A DNA stretch of 64,000 nt, from NCBI GenBank assembly GCA_003169895.1, contig PNAE01000007.1, positions 1,068,314 through 1,132,313 on the forward strand. Reading direction: 5' to 3'. The notes beneath the pieces are model-generated. The model worked only from the letters and a program-made list of their open reading frames with translations, ran no database searches and was not told where the DNA came from. The position numbers were made by a program, and so were the translations under genes. Shown piece after piece: positions 53,522 through 60,752 of this stretch. This stretch comes from Gemmatimonadota bacterium (GTDB taxonomy: Bacteria; Gemmatimonadota; Gemmatimonadetes; Gemmatimonadales; GWC2-71-9). How positions within the stretch are numbered: the stretch's first letter is position 1; each line of letters opens with the position of its first letter.

Positions 53522-53556
53522 TTGTACCACGCTCTTCGCCGTATAGCTTCCGCCGA
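53522..53556 (+). promoter_or_regulatory. Leaderless promoter of the nfu-mrp pair
   Basis: TTGTAC (53522-53527), a 16-nt spacer, TAGCTT (53544-53549), then 7 nt to the GTG at 53557. No ribosome site is present. Confidence 0.6.
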
Positions 53557-53817
53557 GTGAACGGATCCATTGCACTGCCGACAGCCGACGAGTTGCTCGA
53601 CCGCATCGAGCGCACTGTCGATGAGATGCGCCCCTACATCGCTTCGCACCGCGGCAGCGTCGAGGTGGTCGACTTCGACGCCAGCCAGGGTCGGTTGCTG
53701 GTGCGTCTCGGCGGCACCTGTGTCGGTTGCTCCGCCTCGACCGTGACGCTCAAGCAGGGCCTGGAGCTTCGCCTCCGCCACGCCGTGCCTGAGGTGCTGG
53801 TCGTCGAGGCCGTGTGA
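53557..53817 (+). CDS. NifU C-terminal (Nfu)-domain iron-sulfur carrier
   Basis: An 86-residue protein consisting of one Nfu domain. The cluster-binding pair is C55-x-x-C58 in GGTCVGCSAS, and the downstream VTLKQGLELRLRHAVPEV is the family's helix. Nfu proteins hold a [4Fe-4S] cluster between two monomers and hand it to target enzymes. It begins at a GTG with a leaderless promoter and overlaps the Mrp-like gene by 4 nt. The fused MIP18-like domain and ATPase downstream make a compact cluster-delivery unit. Confidence 0.9.
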   Translation: MNGSIALPTADELLDRIERTVDEMRPYIASHRGSVEVVDFDASQGRLLVRLGGTCVGCSASTVTLKQGLELRLRHAVPEVLVVEAV

Positions 53818-54911
53818 GCACGCCCCGGCAGGACCAGGTACGAGCCACCCTCGACGCCATCATCAATTCGCGGACCAGCCAAGGCCTCGTCGCGTCGGGC
53901 ATGATCGACCAGCTCACGGTCGATGAAAGCACCGGCGAAGCCAAATTCACCTTCCTGCTGCGGCGCGACGATCCCGCGACGCTGGTACGTCAGGCGCGTC
54001 AGGCCTTGGTCGCCGCCGGACTGCCGCAGCCGCGCATCACGGTGGTGGACCCCACCGGGCCGTCGAAGACGACCCACGGCGCGCCGCAGAGCGCGCAGGC
54101 CGGCGTTCCGGCGCCAACCCCGATGGAAGTGCCCGGCATCCGAACAGTCATCGCCGTGTCGTCGGGCAAGGGCGGCGTGGGCAAATCCACCGTCACGGTG
54201 AACGTCGCGGTCGCTCTCGCCGAAGAGGGATACCGCGTCGGCATCATGGACGCCGACTTCTACGGTCCGGATCTCCCGCGCATGGTCGGCGTATACGAAA
54301 AGCCGGTGGTCCAGGGCGGACGGATCATTCCGCTCGAGGCCTATGGCGTCAAGCTCATGTCGATCGGGTTTCTGGTCGATCGGGATGCGCCGGCGATCTG
54401 GCGTGGTCCGATCATCACCAAGGTGCTGCAGCAGTTCCTGCACGACGTCGACTGGGGCGAGCTCGACTTCCTGCTCGCCGACATGCCGCCGGGAACCGGT
54501 GACGCCCAACTCTCGCTGGTGCAGCAGGTGCTTGTCAGCGGCGCGGTGATCGTGACCACGCCGCAGGAGGTCGCGGTGGGCGATGCGTTGCGGGGCGCGA
54601 AGATGTTCGAGCGCGTCAACGTGCCGGTCCTCGGTGTGGTGGAAAACATGAGCGGGTTCATCGACCCCATCAGCGGCATGCGCCACGACCTGTTCGGCAG
54701 CGGCGGCGGTGCACGGCTCGCCGACGAGCTGGGCGTACCCCTCCTGGGACAGGTTCCGTTGCAGGCCGGACTCGTCGATGCAGCCGATCGCGGTGAGCCG
54801 ATTGTCGTGGCGGCGCCGACGTCGGCGGCTGCCGTGATACTGCGCGAGATTGCGACCCTGGTGCGGCAGCATGTCGCCGCGGCCCGAGTATCCCTTCCGG
54901 TACTGGAATAA
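53814..54911 (+). CDS. Mrp/NBP35-family P-loop ATPase lacking the CxxC motif
   Basis: An iron-sulfur cluster carrier-type ATPase of 365 residues. Residues 1-90 are a MIP18/DUF59-like domain and the rest the Mrp ATPase. The deviant Walker A is GKGGVGKST starting at G118, followed by MDADFYGPDLPRM and ADMPPGTGDAQLS. Typical Mrp/ApbC proteins bridge a cluster with a CPxC-like pair after ENMS; here that place reads FIDPISG, with D284 and S287 where cysteines are expected. Function may therefore depend on the Nfu partner encoded just upstream. Confidence 0.9.
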   Translation: MSTPRQDQVRATLDAIINSRTSQGLVASGMIDQLTVDESTGEAKFTFLLRRDDPATLVRQARQALVAAGLPQPRITVVDPTGPSKTTHGAPQSAQAGVPAPTPMEVPGIRTVIAVSSGKGGVGKSTVTVNVAVALAEEGYRVGIMDADFYGPDLPRMVGVYEKPVVQGGRIIPLEAYGVKLMSIGFLVDRDAPAIWRGPIITKVLQQFLHDVDWGELDFLLADMPPGTGDAQLSLVQQVLVSGAVIVTTPQEVAVGDALRGAKMFERVNVPVLGVVENMSGFIDPISGMRHDLFGSGGGARLADELGVPLLGQVPLQAGLVDAADRGEPIVVAAPTSAAAVILREIATLVRQHVAAARVSLPVLE

Positions 54912-54920
54912 CACCCGAAC

Positions 54921-55358
54921 ATGATGCGAACGCTTTCATTCGTGGCAGCGCTGCTGCTCGTGGTGATGCACCCCGCTGGCGCGCAACGGTTCGTGACCCT
55001 GGGCCTGTCGGATGCCGACGTCATCGCGACGCTGAAGAAGCTGCAGAAAGCGGTCGGCGCCGGCGACCGTGCCACCGTCGCGGGCATGGTCAACTATCCG
55101 TTGCGCATCAATCACGGACCGGATGACCACACCACGCTCCGCACACGCGCCGACCTGTTGAAGCACTACGACGAAGTGTTTGCACCCGAGGTCCGCCGAG
55201 CGGTCGTGGCCGAAAAACTGACCGACGTGCTCGGCAGCACCGAGGGTGTTCCGCTGGGAAAGGGCGCGGTCTGGCTTGCCAGCACGTGCGACAAGGGTCG
55301 GCCGCCAAGCTGTCACCTGGGTATCACCAGCGTGAATCTCAAGCAGCCACCGCGATAG
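54921..55358 (+). CDS. Small secreted protein of unknown function
   Basis: A 145-residue exported protein with a signal peptide (MMRTLSFVAALLLVVMHPAGAQ). The mature part begins with a helix (SDADVIATLKKLQKAVGAGDRATVAGMVNYPL) and then TRADLLKHYDEVFAPEVRRAVV, a pattern reminiscent of NTF2-like/SnoaL folds, which often carry small ligands or act as immunity-like modules. Two C-terminal cysteines may pair. It lies 9 nt after the Mrp-like gene, with a weak TAACAC box 6 nt before the ATG. Confidence 0.55.
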   Translation: MMRTLSFVAALLLVVMHPAGAQRFVTLGLSDADVIATLKKLQKAVGAGDRATVAGMVNYPLRINHGPDDHTTLRTRADLLKHYDEVFAPEVRRAVVAEKLTDVLGSTEGVPLGKGAVWLASTCDKGRPPSCHLGITSVNLKQPPR

Positions 55359-55377
55359 CCGGCAGGGAGCAGGAAGC

Positions 55378-56319
55378 GTGACCGCCACAGGAATCGCGTT
55401 GATCGCCCGGGTCGGCTGGCTCGTGGCAACTGCATCTTGTCTGATGGGCGGGTTGCGACTGGCGTCAGTGCAGGCGCAATCGTCGCCGGTCGAGACGGCG
55501 ATGCGGCACGTCGACTTTCACGTCGATTCCACCCTCGTCATGCACATCGAATACCTGCGTGGCCGGTTGATCGAGCGGCATCCCGGGCAACCGCCCTGGT
55601 TCGACGATCCACGTTCCTTCGATATCGAGATGGATACGGCCAGCATCACGCTGAGTACCACCGCGCTCGCCGACCTGCTCAACCGATACGTCTTCAACTA
55701 CCGCGGTTCACCGCTACGCGCGATCAAGGTGCAGGTGGACCACGGCAGGCTCAAGCAGAGCGGTCGCCTGCATGGCTTGCCGTTCAGTATCATCACCGAC
55801 GCGACGGTGACACCGGGCGGCGAGTTGCGCCTGCATCCCACGACGATCCACGCCTTCGGGATCGGGGTGCAGGGTTTGATGCACCTGTTCGGGCTGTCGC
55901 TGCAGAAGCTCGCCGACGTCGGCAAGGCGCCGGGGGTGCGGATCGCCGGGAATGACCTGCTGTTGACGCCCGCCACCATGCTACCGCCACCGACGACCCG
56001 GGGAAAGCTGGTGGCGGTGGCACTGCACGATTCGGCGCTGACATTGACGTTCGGCGGGCACGGTCCCGTGCGCCCGCTCGTGGTGCCGGACGCGCGCGCG
56101 GTCAACTACATGTACTATCGCGGCGGGACGATCCGGTTCTGGACCCTCACCATGACGCCGGCGGACCTGCTGGTCGTCGATCACGACCCGCGCGATCCGT
56201 TCGACTTCTGGCTGGCACGCTACCGGGCGCAACTGGTCGCAGGCACGTCAAGGAACGCGGCGACGGGAGGGCTGATTACGGAGTGGCCGGATTACAAGAA
56301 GGCGGGAGGCAAGAGGTAA
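55378..56319 (+). CDS. Secreted protein of unknown function
   Basis: A 313-residue exported protein starting at a GTG, with a long signal region (VGWLVATASCLMGGLRLASVQAQ). The mature part alternates strands with hydrophobic faces (IKVQVDHGRLKQSGRLHGLPFSIITDATVTPGGELRLHP), similar in feel to lipid-binding TULIP/DUF2993-type proteins, but no family is certain. The final residues (KKAGGKR) are encoded by the first units of the heptad repeat that begins here. It shares an operon direction with the preceding small secreted protein. Confidence 0.5.
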   Translation: MTATGIALIARVGWLVATASCLMGGLRLASVQAQSSPVETAMRHVDFHVDSTLVMHIEYLRGRLIERHPGQPPWFDDPRSFDIEMDTASITLSTTALADLLNRYVFNYRGSPLRAIKVQVDHGRLKQSGRLHGLPFSIITDATVTPGGELRLHPTTIHAFGIGVQGLMHLFGLSLQKLADVGKAPGVRIAGNDLLLTPATMLPPPTTRGKLVAVALHDSALTLTFGGHGPVRPLVVPDARAVNYMYYRGGTIRFWTLTMTPADLLVVDHDPRDPFDFWLARYRAQLVAGTSRNAATGGLITEWPDYKKAGGKR

Positions 56320-56432
56320 GAGGTAAGAGGTAAGACGTAAGACGTAAGACGTAAAAGAGAAAAGGGAAAAGGGAACTCCCATTGTACGGAGGCCCCCTTT
56401 CACGTTTCACCTCTCACTCTTCACCTCTCACC
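56303..56432. repeat. Heptad-periodic inverted repeat, AGGTAAG/ACGTAAG type
   Basis: The left arm is aggtaag three times and then acgtaag three times in exact 7-nt register. The right arm from 56397 is the pyrimidine type (tttcacg, tttcacc, tctcact, cttcacc, tctcacc). The intervening 45 nt are purine-rich, then mixed. It fills the space between two convergent genes and could act as a bidirectional terminator. Confidence 0.78.
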
Positions 56433-57291
56433 GCTGTTCAATCCACTCCACCTCGATCGCCACCATTGACGCCTTCAGCTCGACACTCAACTTGTGCGCC
56501 GCGAGGTCATATCCGGGCGTGATCCAGGCATCTCCGGATTTCACGAAGCCCTTGCTGTCGAACGGTGCCAGGAATCGTTGGCCCGTGAGCCGTACGCTGG
56601 TGCCGCGCGGCAGCTGCAGCCGGAGTCCTCCGACGGCCAAGTCGACGACCAGGGTCAGGTCGCGACGCCACGCGCCCTGGAAGCCGAGCGTGGTGCGACC
56701 TGCGCCCCCATCCACCCGGAGCGCGGAGCAGCCGGCCTGCGCCAGGTGCTGGACATCGAGCTGCGATGCGCCGATGGTGAACGTGGCCGCCTTGCACGTG
56801 CCGCGGGTTGGGCGCGAGAAATCAACCGTGGCGTGTGTCGCCCCGATCCGAAGCTCGAGCTCGGTGAGCGTGGTACCACCGAGGTCCATCGTTGCATCGC
56901 TGGCACCGAGCGAGGCGTCAACGGCCAATGGCACGTCGGCTGCAAGCTCGAACTGCGCGGTCTGTTCCAGTTGCGCGCGTGATGTGACGCGCACGCCCAT
57001 CCCGCCAACCGACTCGACGCCCAGGTGCAGTATCCCGGTGCGCTGGTCATACTGCTGCACCGGAGCATACCGGGTGGCGTCGTAGCGGAGCCTCATCCCA
57101 TACAACATTCCGGCCGGAGCGGGCATCAGGATGAGGCTGCCGCCGCTGAAATCGAGGGTGACGTGCAGGAAGCGTTCGGACGCCACCGGTCGTGACACCG
57201 AGAGCGTCCGCATGCTCTGCCCCCAGCACCGCGATGGGCTGCCGGCGCCGTGGACTCCGAGCAGCACGCCGAGCGCGATCAGGCGTCGCAC
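56428..57291 (-). CDS. Secreted toast-rack/LiaF-like protein
   Basis: A 287-residue exported protein beginning at the GTG at 57291, which overlaps the upstream stop as TAGTG. The track ORF's first 79 residues are shadow. A signal peptide (VRRLIALGVLLGVHGAG) precedes a C-terminal stretch of repeated short strands with regular Leu/Val spacing (TTLTELELRIGATHATVDF, TFTIGASQLDVQHL, VVDLAVGGLRLQLPRG), the pattern of the toast-rack domain in LiaF/DUF2154 proteins. Such proteins often modulate envelope-stress signalling, in line with the sigma factor upstream. Confidence 0.6.
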   Translation of the reverse strand: MRRLIALGVLLGVHGAGSPSRCWGQSMRTLSVSRPVASERFLHVTLDFSGGSLILMPAPAGMLYGMRLRYDATRYAPVQQYDQRTGILHLGVESVGGMGVRVTSRAQLEQTAQFELAADVPLAVDASLGASDATMDLGGTTLTELELRIGATHATVDFSRPTRGTCKAATFTIGASQLDVQHLAQAGCSALRVDGGAGRTTLGFQGAWRRDLTLVVDLAVGGLRLQLPRGTSVRLTGQRFLAPFDSKGFVKSGDAWITPGYDLAAHKLSVELKASMVAIEVEWIEQR

Positions 57292-58520
57292 TAACTGCCG
57301 TCCTTCGCGGGGCGCTTGACCGCTGCGACCCCGAATTGCGGCGTCGCCCAGAGATACTCGTCGGTCATCATCTCCGGCGGCATGAGCCGCCCGGCGAAAT
57401 GTTCGCGAATTCCGCCGCGAGACAGCAGTGCCGCACCGAACCCGACCGTCGCCAACGTCCACGTTGTCAGGGCCGCGGCCAGCAGCATCAGCGTGCCGGC
57501 CACCGGCACCCAGCCGAACGCCACCCACGCCAGCCAGAGAGCGGCCACGGTGCCCAGTCCCGTCGCGACATAGCGATAGGAGTTGGGTGACAGCGCGATA
57601 CCGCGGGCCATGCGCCGGCGCGTTATACGCTCACCCATGGCGTGCGCGACGGCGAGCAGGCCCACCAGCGTGGTGACCACCACGAGTACCAGATAGACGA
57701 CGATCGCGAAGGGCAGCAGCAATGCGCCGGCGATCGTGAGGACCAGGCCGATCACCAGCATACCGAAGGTCGGCAGCACGAGCACCTGGCCAAGCAGTCC
57801 GACCACGAAGCTGCGCCCGAACGAATGAGCGACGGTATCGGAAACGATTTCGAGATTCGGGCGGCCGAAGGTCACCACACCGAATCCGAGCACGGTCAGG
57901 GTGAGCAGCAATCCGGCGAGGCCGGCAGCGTGACGGGCGATCTGGGTGGCGACGGCCGCGGGCGGCACCGGGGGCTCGGCCGCAGCCTGCAGCGTCTGCT
58001 CTGTCCCGCTGATGGTTCCGCTGCCGATCTTGTGAATCCTGCCGCCAACCGAGAGGACATCGCCAACGATCGAGCCGCCGGGGTACACCGTGACATCGCC
58101 ATCGAGCGCGACAACGTTGCCCTCGACGCGGCCATGTACCTCGGCGTCGCCTTCGAGCACCACGACATGGCCGCGGAGTGACTCATCCGATCCGACCGAG
58201 TATCGCCCGATCCTGGCCGACCCACCGATGACCGTCAGTCGGGTCGCACTGAGCGGCTTGCGCAGCGCTGATCGCAGTTGTCGCTCGAGTTGTGCCGGCT
58301 GATCCAGGCGGGCGGGATTGACCGTCGGTCCTTGCGAGTCCGCGCGCTGCACCGCTTGCGGAGTGGGCCCGTTATCGTCGAGAAGCGACGCGAGCAGCAT
58401 GCGCCGCACCCGTTCGGAAAGGTGACCAGTGTCATCGCGCACCGGAGTCGCCATCAGGCGGCCTGGATTGACGAGTGCTGCGAAGAAGAAGAGCGCTGCT
58501 AGCCGGTTACCAGGTCGCAT
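57291..58520 (-). CDS. Bactofilin-like polymer domain fused to a membrane region
   Basis: A 409-residue protein with three parts. The N-terminal 90 residues have a signal/anchor and a polar linker. Residues 95-175 contain short hydrophobic repeats typical of bactofilin/beta-helix polymers (GHVVVLEGDAEVHGRVEGNVVALDGDVTVYPGG). The rest has about five to six membrane helices (GLAGLLLTLTVLGFGVV onward). Its start overlaps the anti-sigma gene by 14 nt. The layout suggests an envelope scaffold under control of the upstream ECF sigma unit. Confidence 0.7.
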   Translation of the reverse strand: MRPGNRLAALFFFAALVNPGRLMATPVRDDTGHLSERVRRMLLASLLDDNGPTPQAVQRADSQGPTVNPARLDQPAQLERQLRSALRKPLSATRLTVIGGSARIGRYSVGSDESLRGHVVVLEGDAEVHGRVEGNVVALDGDVTVYPGGSIVGDVLSVGGRIHKIGSGTISGTEQTLQAAAEPPVPPAAVATQIARHAAGLAGLLLTLTVLGFGVVTFGRPNLEIVSDTVAHSFGRSFVVGLLGQVLVLPTFGMLVIGLVLTIAGALLLPFAIVVYLVLVVVTTLVGLLAVAHAMGERITRRRMARGIALSPNSYRYVATGLGTVAALWLAWVAFGWVPVAGTLMLLAAALTTWTLATVGFGAALLSRGGIREHFAGRLMPPEMMTDEYLWATPQFGVAAVKRPAKDGS

Positions 58521-59097
58521 TGACCGTCGGCTCGGTCATCAGCCGCCGAAGGCCCATCAAGCCAATCGCGTACGCGCCGGCCAGAACGGCCAACGCGAGC
58601 AATCCGCTGACCGGAGTCGCCAACGTGTCGCGAACCGAGGAAAACCACGGCTGCTCGGTCGCGTTCGCCACAATTGCCTGCAAGGACAACCACAGCGTGT
58701 GACCGGCGTTCTGCAGCGCCGGAGTCGACCAGCGTAGCGCGTCGGCCGGATGGGCGCTCGCCCAGGCGAACCCGGCCGCGATCCCGCCGCCGGCCAGAAG
58801 CACGGCGCCGAGCGCACGCCGCCTGGCTGCCACCGAGCGCGGCGTGCTGAGCCCGGCCGCGACGGCGGCGGGGATGCCAGCGACTACCAGCCGTGCCATG
58901 ACGCGATCAGAAAAGCCCGGAGTTACATCGAATCGGGGCAGGGTGCCGAGCGCGGCGACCAACCGTCCATCGTGCTCCACCATGGCAGCGCAAGCGGGGC
59001 ACGTCGCAAGGTGCGACGTAACCAGCTGCGAGCTGTTTTCGGTGAGGCACGCGTCCAGCTCGTCGGCGGTCAGATGCTTCGGGTCGTGCAGGCTCAT
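58507..59097 (-). CDS. Zinc-finger anti-sigma factor
   Basis: A membrane anti-sigma factor of 196 residues. The N-terminal zinc-binding anti-sigma motif HxxxCxxC is at H29, C33 and C36 (SHLATCPACAAM), with the first histidine/acid helix upstream (LTADELDACL). Two hydrophobic stretches lie at about 85-110 and 160-185, with a periplasmic segment between them. GGAGG precedes the ATG. It lies downstream of the ECF sigma gene across a 245-nt gap filled by repeats, and upstream of the bactofilin-like gene. Confidence 0.85.
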   Translation of the reverse strand: MSLHDPKHLTADELDACLTENSSQLVTSHLATCPACAAMVEHDGRLVAALGTLPRFDVTPGFSDRVMARLVVAGIPAAVAAGLSTPRSVAARRRALGAVLLAGGGIAAGFAWASAHPADALRWSTPALQNAGHTLWLSLQAIVANATEQPWFSSVRDTLATPVSGLLALAVLAGAYAIGLMGLRRLMTEPTVNATW

Positions 59098-59136
59098 GCT
59101 GGGGCCTCCTACGTCAGATTATGGTACAGGTTTCAG

Positions 59137-59190
59137 GCAAGACGAGAGACAAGAGACGTGAGACGTGAGACGTGAGACGTGAGACGTGAC
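59137..59190. repeat. Left heptad arm in the sigma/anti-sigma gap
   Basis: agacgag, agacaag, agacgtg, then agacgtg repeated four more times in 7-nt register. It pairs with the pyrimidine arm at 59284-59337. Confidence 0.75.
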
Positions 59191-59193
59191 CGT

Positions 59194-59275
59194 CGCCGTC
59201 ATCCCGAGCGAAGCGAGGGATCGCTTCGTCGCGGGCCGATCCCTCAGTCCCTGCGGTCCTTCGGGATGGCTCCGC
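59194..59275. repeat. Inverted pair of PERSEG-type repeats nested in the heptad array
   Basis: A forward copy gtcatcccgagcgaagcgag (59199-59218) continues gggatc. A reverse copy runs gatccctcagtccctgcggt and ccttcgggatg up to about 59268. The pair sits exactly between the two heptad arms, so one element seems to have entered the other. Confidence 0.7.
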
Positions 59276-59283
59276 CGGCTGGC

Positions 59284-59337
59284 CCTTCTCGTCTCTCTTC
59301 TCCCGTCTCTCGTCTCTCGTCTCTCGTCTCTCGTCGT
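59284..59337. repeat. Right heptad arm in the sigma/anti-sigma gap
   Basis: Repeated ctctcgt units (ctctctt, ctcccgt, ctctcgt four times) complementary to the left arm at 59137-59190. It abuts the 3' end of the sigma factor gene. Confidence 0.75.
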
Positions 59338-59342
59338 TGCCG

Positions 59343-59948
59343 TCATCGCGTATCCGCCAGCAAGATCCGCAGCTCGTTTCTCGCCCGGTGGATGTAGGTC
59401 TTCACCGTGCCGAGCGGCAGGCCGAGAATTTCCGCGATCTCCTCGTATGGCCTGCCGTCGATGTGCCGCAGGATGATGCAGCTGCGATACTCCGGGCGGA
59501 GCTTGCCGATCGCCGACTCGATCTGCGAGCCCAGTTCGCGACTGGTGACTTCCTCGAGTTGGGACTCGCGGGCGTCGCCGATCTGGAGCGTCGTGGCTTC
59601 GATCGCTTCGGCGCTCTCGGCGTGCGGCGATCCATCCAGCGAGAGTGTATCGAGCGACCGGCGGCGCAGTTGATCGATGGCGGCGTTGTTGGCGATCTTG
59701 AAGATCCAGCTCGAAAACTTGTACTCGGGCCGATAATTCTCGATGGCGTTGAGCACCTTGATGAACGTTTCCTGCGCGAGGTCCTCCGCCAGTTCGCGGT
59801 CGCGGACCATGCGGTAGAGCAGCGAGAAGACCGGCCGCTGGTAGCGGCGAATCAGCTCGCGATAGGCGGCCTCGCGCCCGCGCGCGGCGTGGCGGACCAC
59901 TTCCTGGTCCGACAACGCGGCCCATTCCACGGGCGTCGGGTTTGTCAT
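59343..59948 (-). CDS. ECF-family RNA polymerase sigma factor
   Basis: A sigma-70 family factor of 201 residues with regions 2 and 4. Region 2 has the -10-recognising LAEDLAQETFIKVLNAIENYRPEYKFSSWIFKIANNAAID, and region 4 has the helix-turn-helix GRPYEEIAEILGLPLGTVKTYIHRARNELR. Extracytoplasmic sigma factors of this kind are held by a membrane anti-sigma, which is encoded next (58507-59097). Its targets likely include the two downstream envelope genes. The ATG follows a repeat-containing region; no ribosome site stands out. Confidence 0.94.
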   Translation of the reverse strand: MTNPTPVEWAALSDQEVVRHAARGREAAYRELIRRYQRPVFSLLYRMVRDRELAEDLAQETFIKVLNAIENYRPEYKFSSWIFKIANNAAIDQLRRRSLDTLSLDGSPHAESAEAIEATTLQIGDARESQLEEVTSRELGSQIESAIGKLRPEYRSCIILRHIDGRPYEEIAEILGLPLGTVKTYIHRARNELRILLADTR

Positions 59949-59956
59949 GCGCCGGC

Positions 59957-59994
59957 CTTGTCACCCTGAGCGAAGCGCCCGCGCCGGGCCTTCG
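59957..59994. repeat. Single PERSEG-type repeat copy
   Basis: cttgtcaccctgagcgaagc (from about 59958) continues with a diverged cccgcgccgggccttcg. It lies in the short divergent gap between the sigma factor gene and menG. Confidence 0.6.
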
Positions 59995-60003
59995 TCCCCG
60001 TGG

Positions 60004-60017
60004 TAAATTCCCGCCCA
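60004..60017 (+). promoter_or_regulatory. -10 box giving a leaderless start for menG
   Basis: TAAATT (60004-60009) lies 8 nt before the ATG at 60018. The -35 region falls in the repeat and has no good match. This favours the ATG at 60018 over the track GTG at 60000. Confidence 0.45.
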
Positions 60018-60752
60018 ATGCCAATCACCGACCAGCCGTTACCGGTCACCGGCGGCCTCGCCAAGCACGAATATGTTCGCGGCGTATTCACGGACATCGC
60101 ACCGCGATACGACCTGCTCAACCGCATTCTGTCGCTCAACACTGACCGGCGCTGGCGGCGCCGGGCGGTGGACCAGTTGCACTGGGAGGCTGCGCCGGCC
60201 GGCACGTATCTCGACCTGTGCGCCGGCACCCTCGACCTTGCCGCCGAGCTGGCCAACCGCGCCGGGTTCACCGGTCACGTGATCGCCGCGGATTTCGTAC
60301 CGCCGATGCTCCGCCGTGGCGCCGGAAAGTCCGCCCGGGTGGCGCCGGCCGCGGCGGATGTGCTGCGCCTGCCATTCCCCGATGGCACGTTTGACGGCGC
60401 CACGATCGGCTTCGGGGTGCGCAACCTGATGGACCTCGACGCGGGACTCCGTGAGGCGGCGCGAGTGCTCAAGCCGGGAGCGCGGTTCGTGGTGCTCGAA
60501 TTCACCACGCCGCGCTGGCAACCATTCCGCGCGATGTATCTCACCTATCTGCGGCTGGTACTGCCGCGTGTGGGCCGGATCGTGTCGAAACATAGGACTG
60601 CCTATGACTGGCTTCCAGCGTCGATGCGGTTGTTTCCCGAGCCGGCCCAGTTGGGGGCGCACCTGCAGGCGGCCGGATTCGGGGCGGTGGAGTGGCATAC
60701 CCTGATGGGCGGCGCCGTCGCGATCCACATCGCGGTCCGGATGCCGGCATGA
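60018..60752 (+). CDS. menG: Demethylmenaquinone/ubiquinone C-methyltransferase
   Basis: A SAM-dependent methyltransferase that methylates the quinone ring last in menaquinone synthesis. The 244-residue protein has FTDIAPRYDLLNRILSLNTDRRWRR, the UbiE/MenG signature, then LDLCAGTLDLAAEL in place of the usual glycine-rich SAM motif, and GVRNLMDLDAGLREAARVLKPG. The C-terminal GGAVAIHIAVR matches family ends. It overlaps the UbiD-like gene by ATGA. With UbiD- and UbiA-like partners and no men genes, the futalosine route is likely. Confidence 0.9.
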   Translation: MPITDQPLPVTGGLAKHEYVRGVFTDIAPRYDLLNRILSLNTDRRWRRRAVDQLHWEAAPAGTYLDLCAGTLDLAAELANRAGFTGHVIAADFVPPMLRRGAGKSARVAPAAADVLRLPFPDGTFDGATIGFGVRNLMDLDAGLREAARVLKPGARFVVLEFTTPRWQPFRAMYLTYLRLVLPRVGRIVSKHRTAYDWLPASMRLFPEPAQLGAHLQAAGFGAVEWHTLMGGAVAIHIAVRMPA

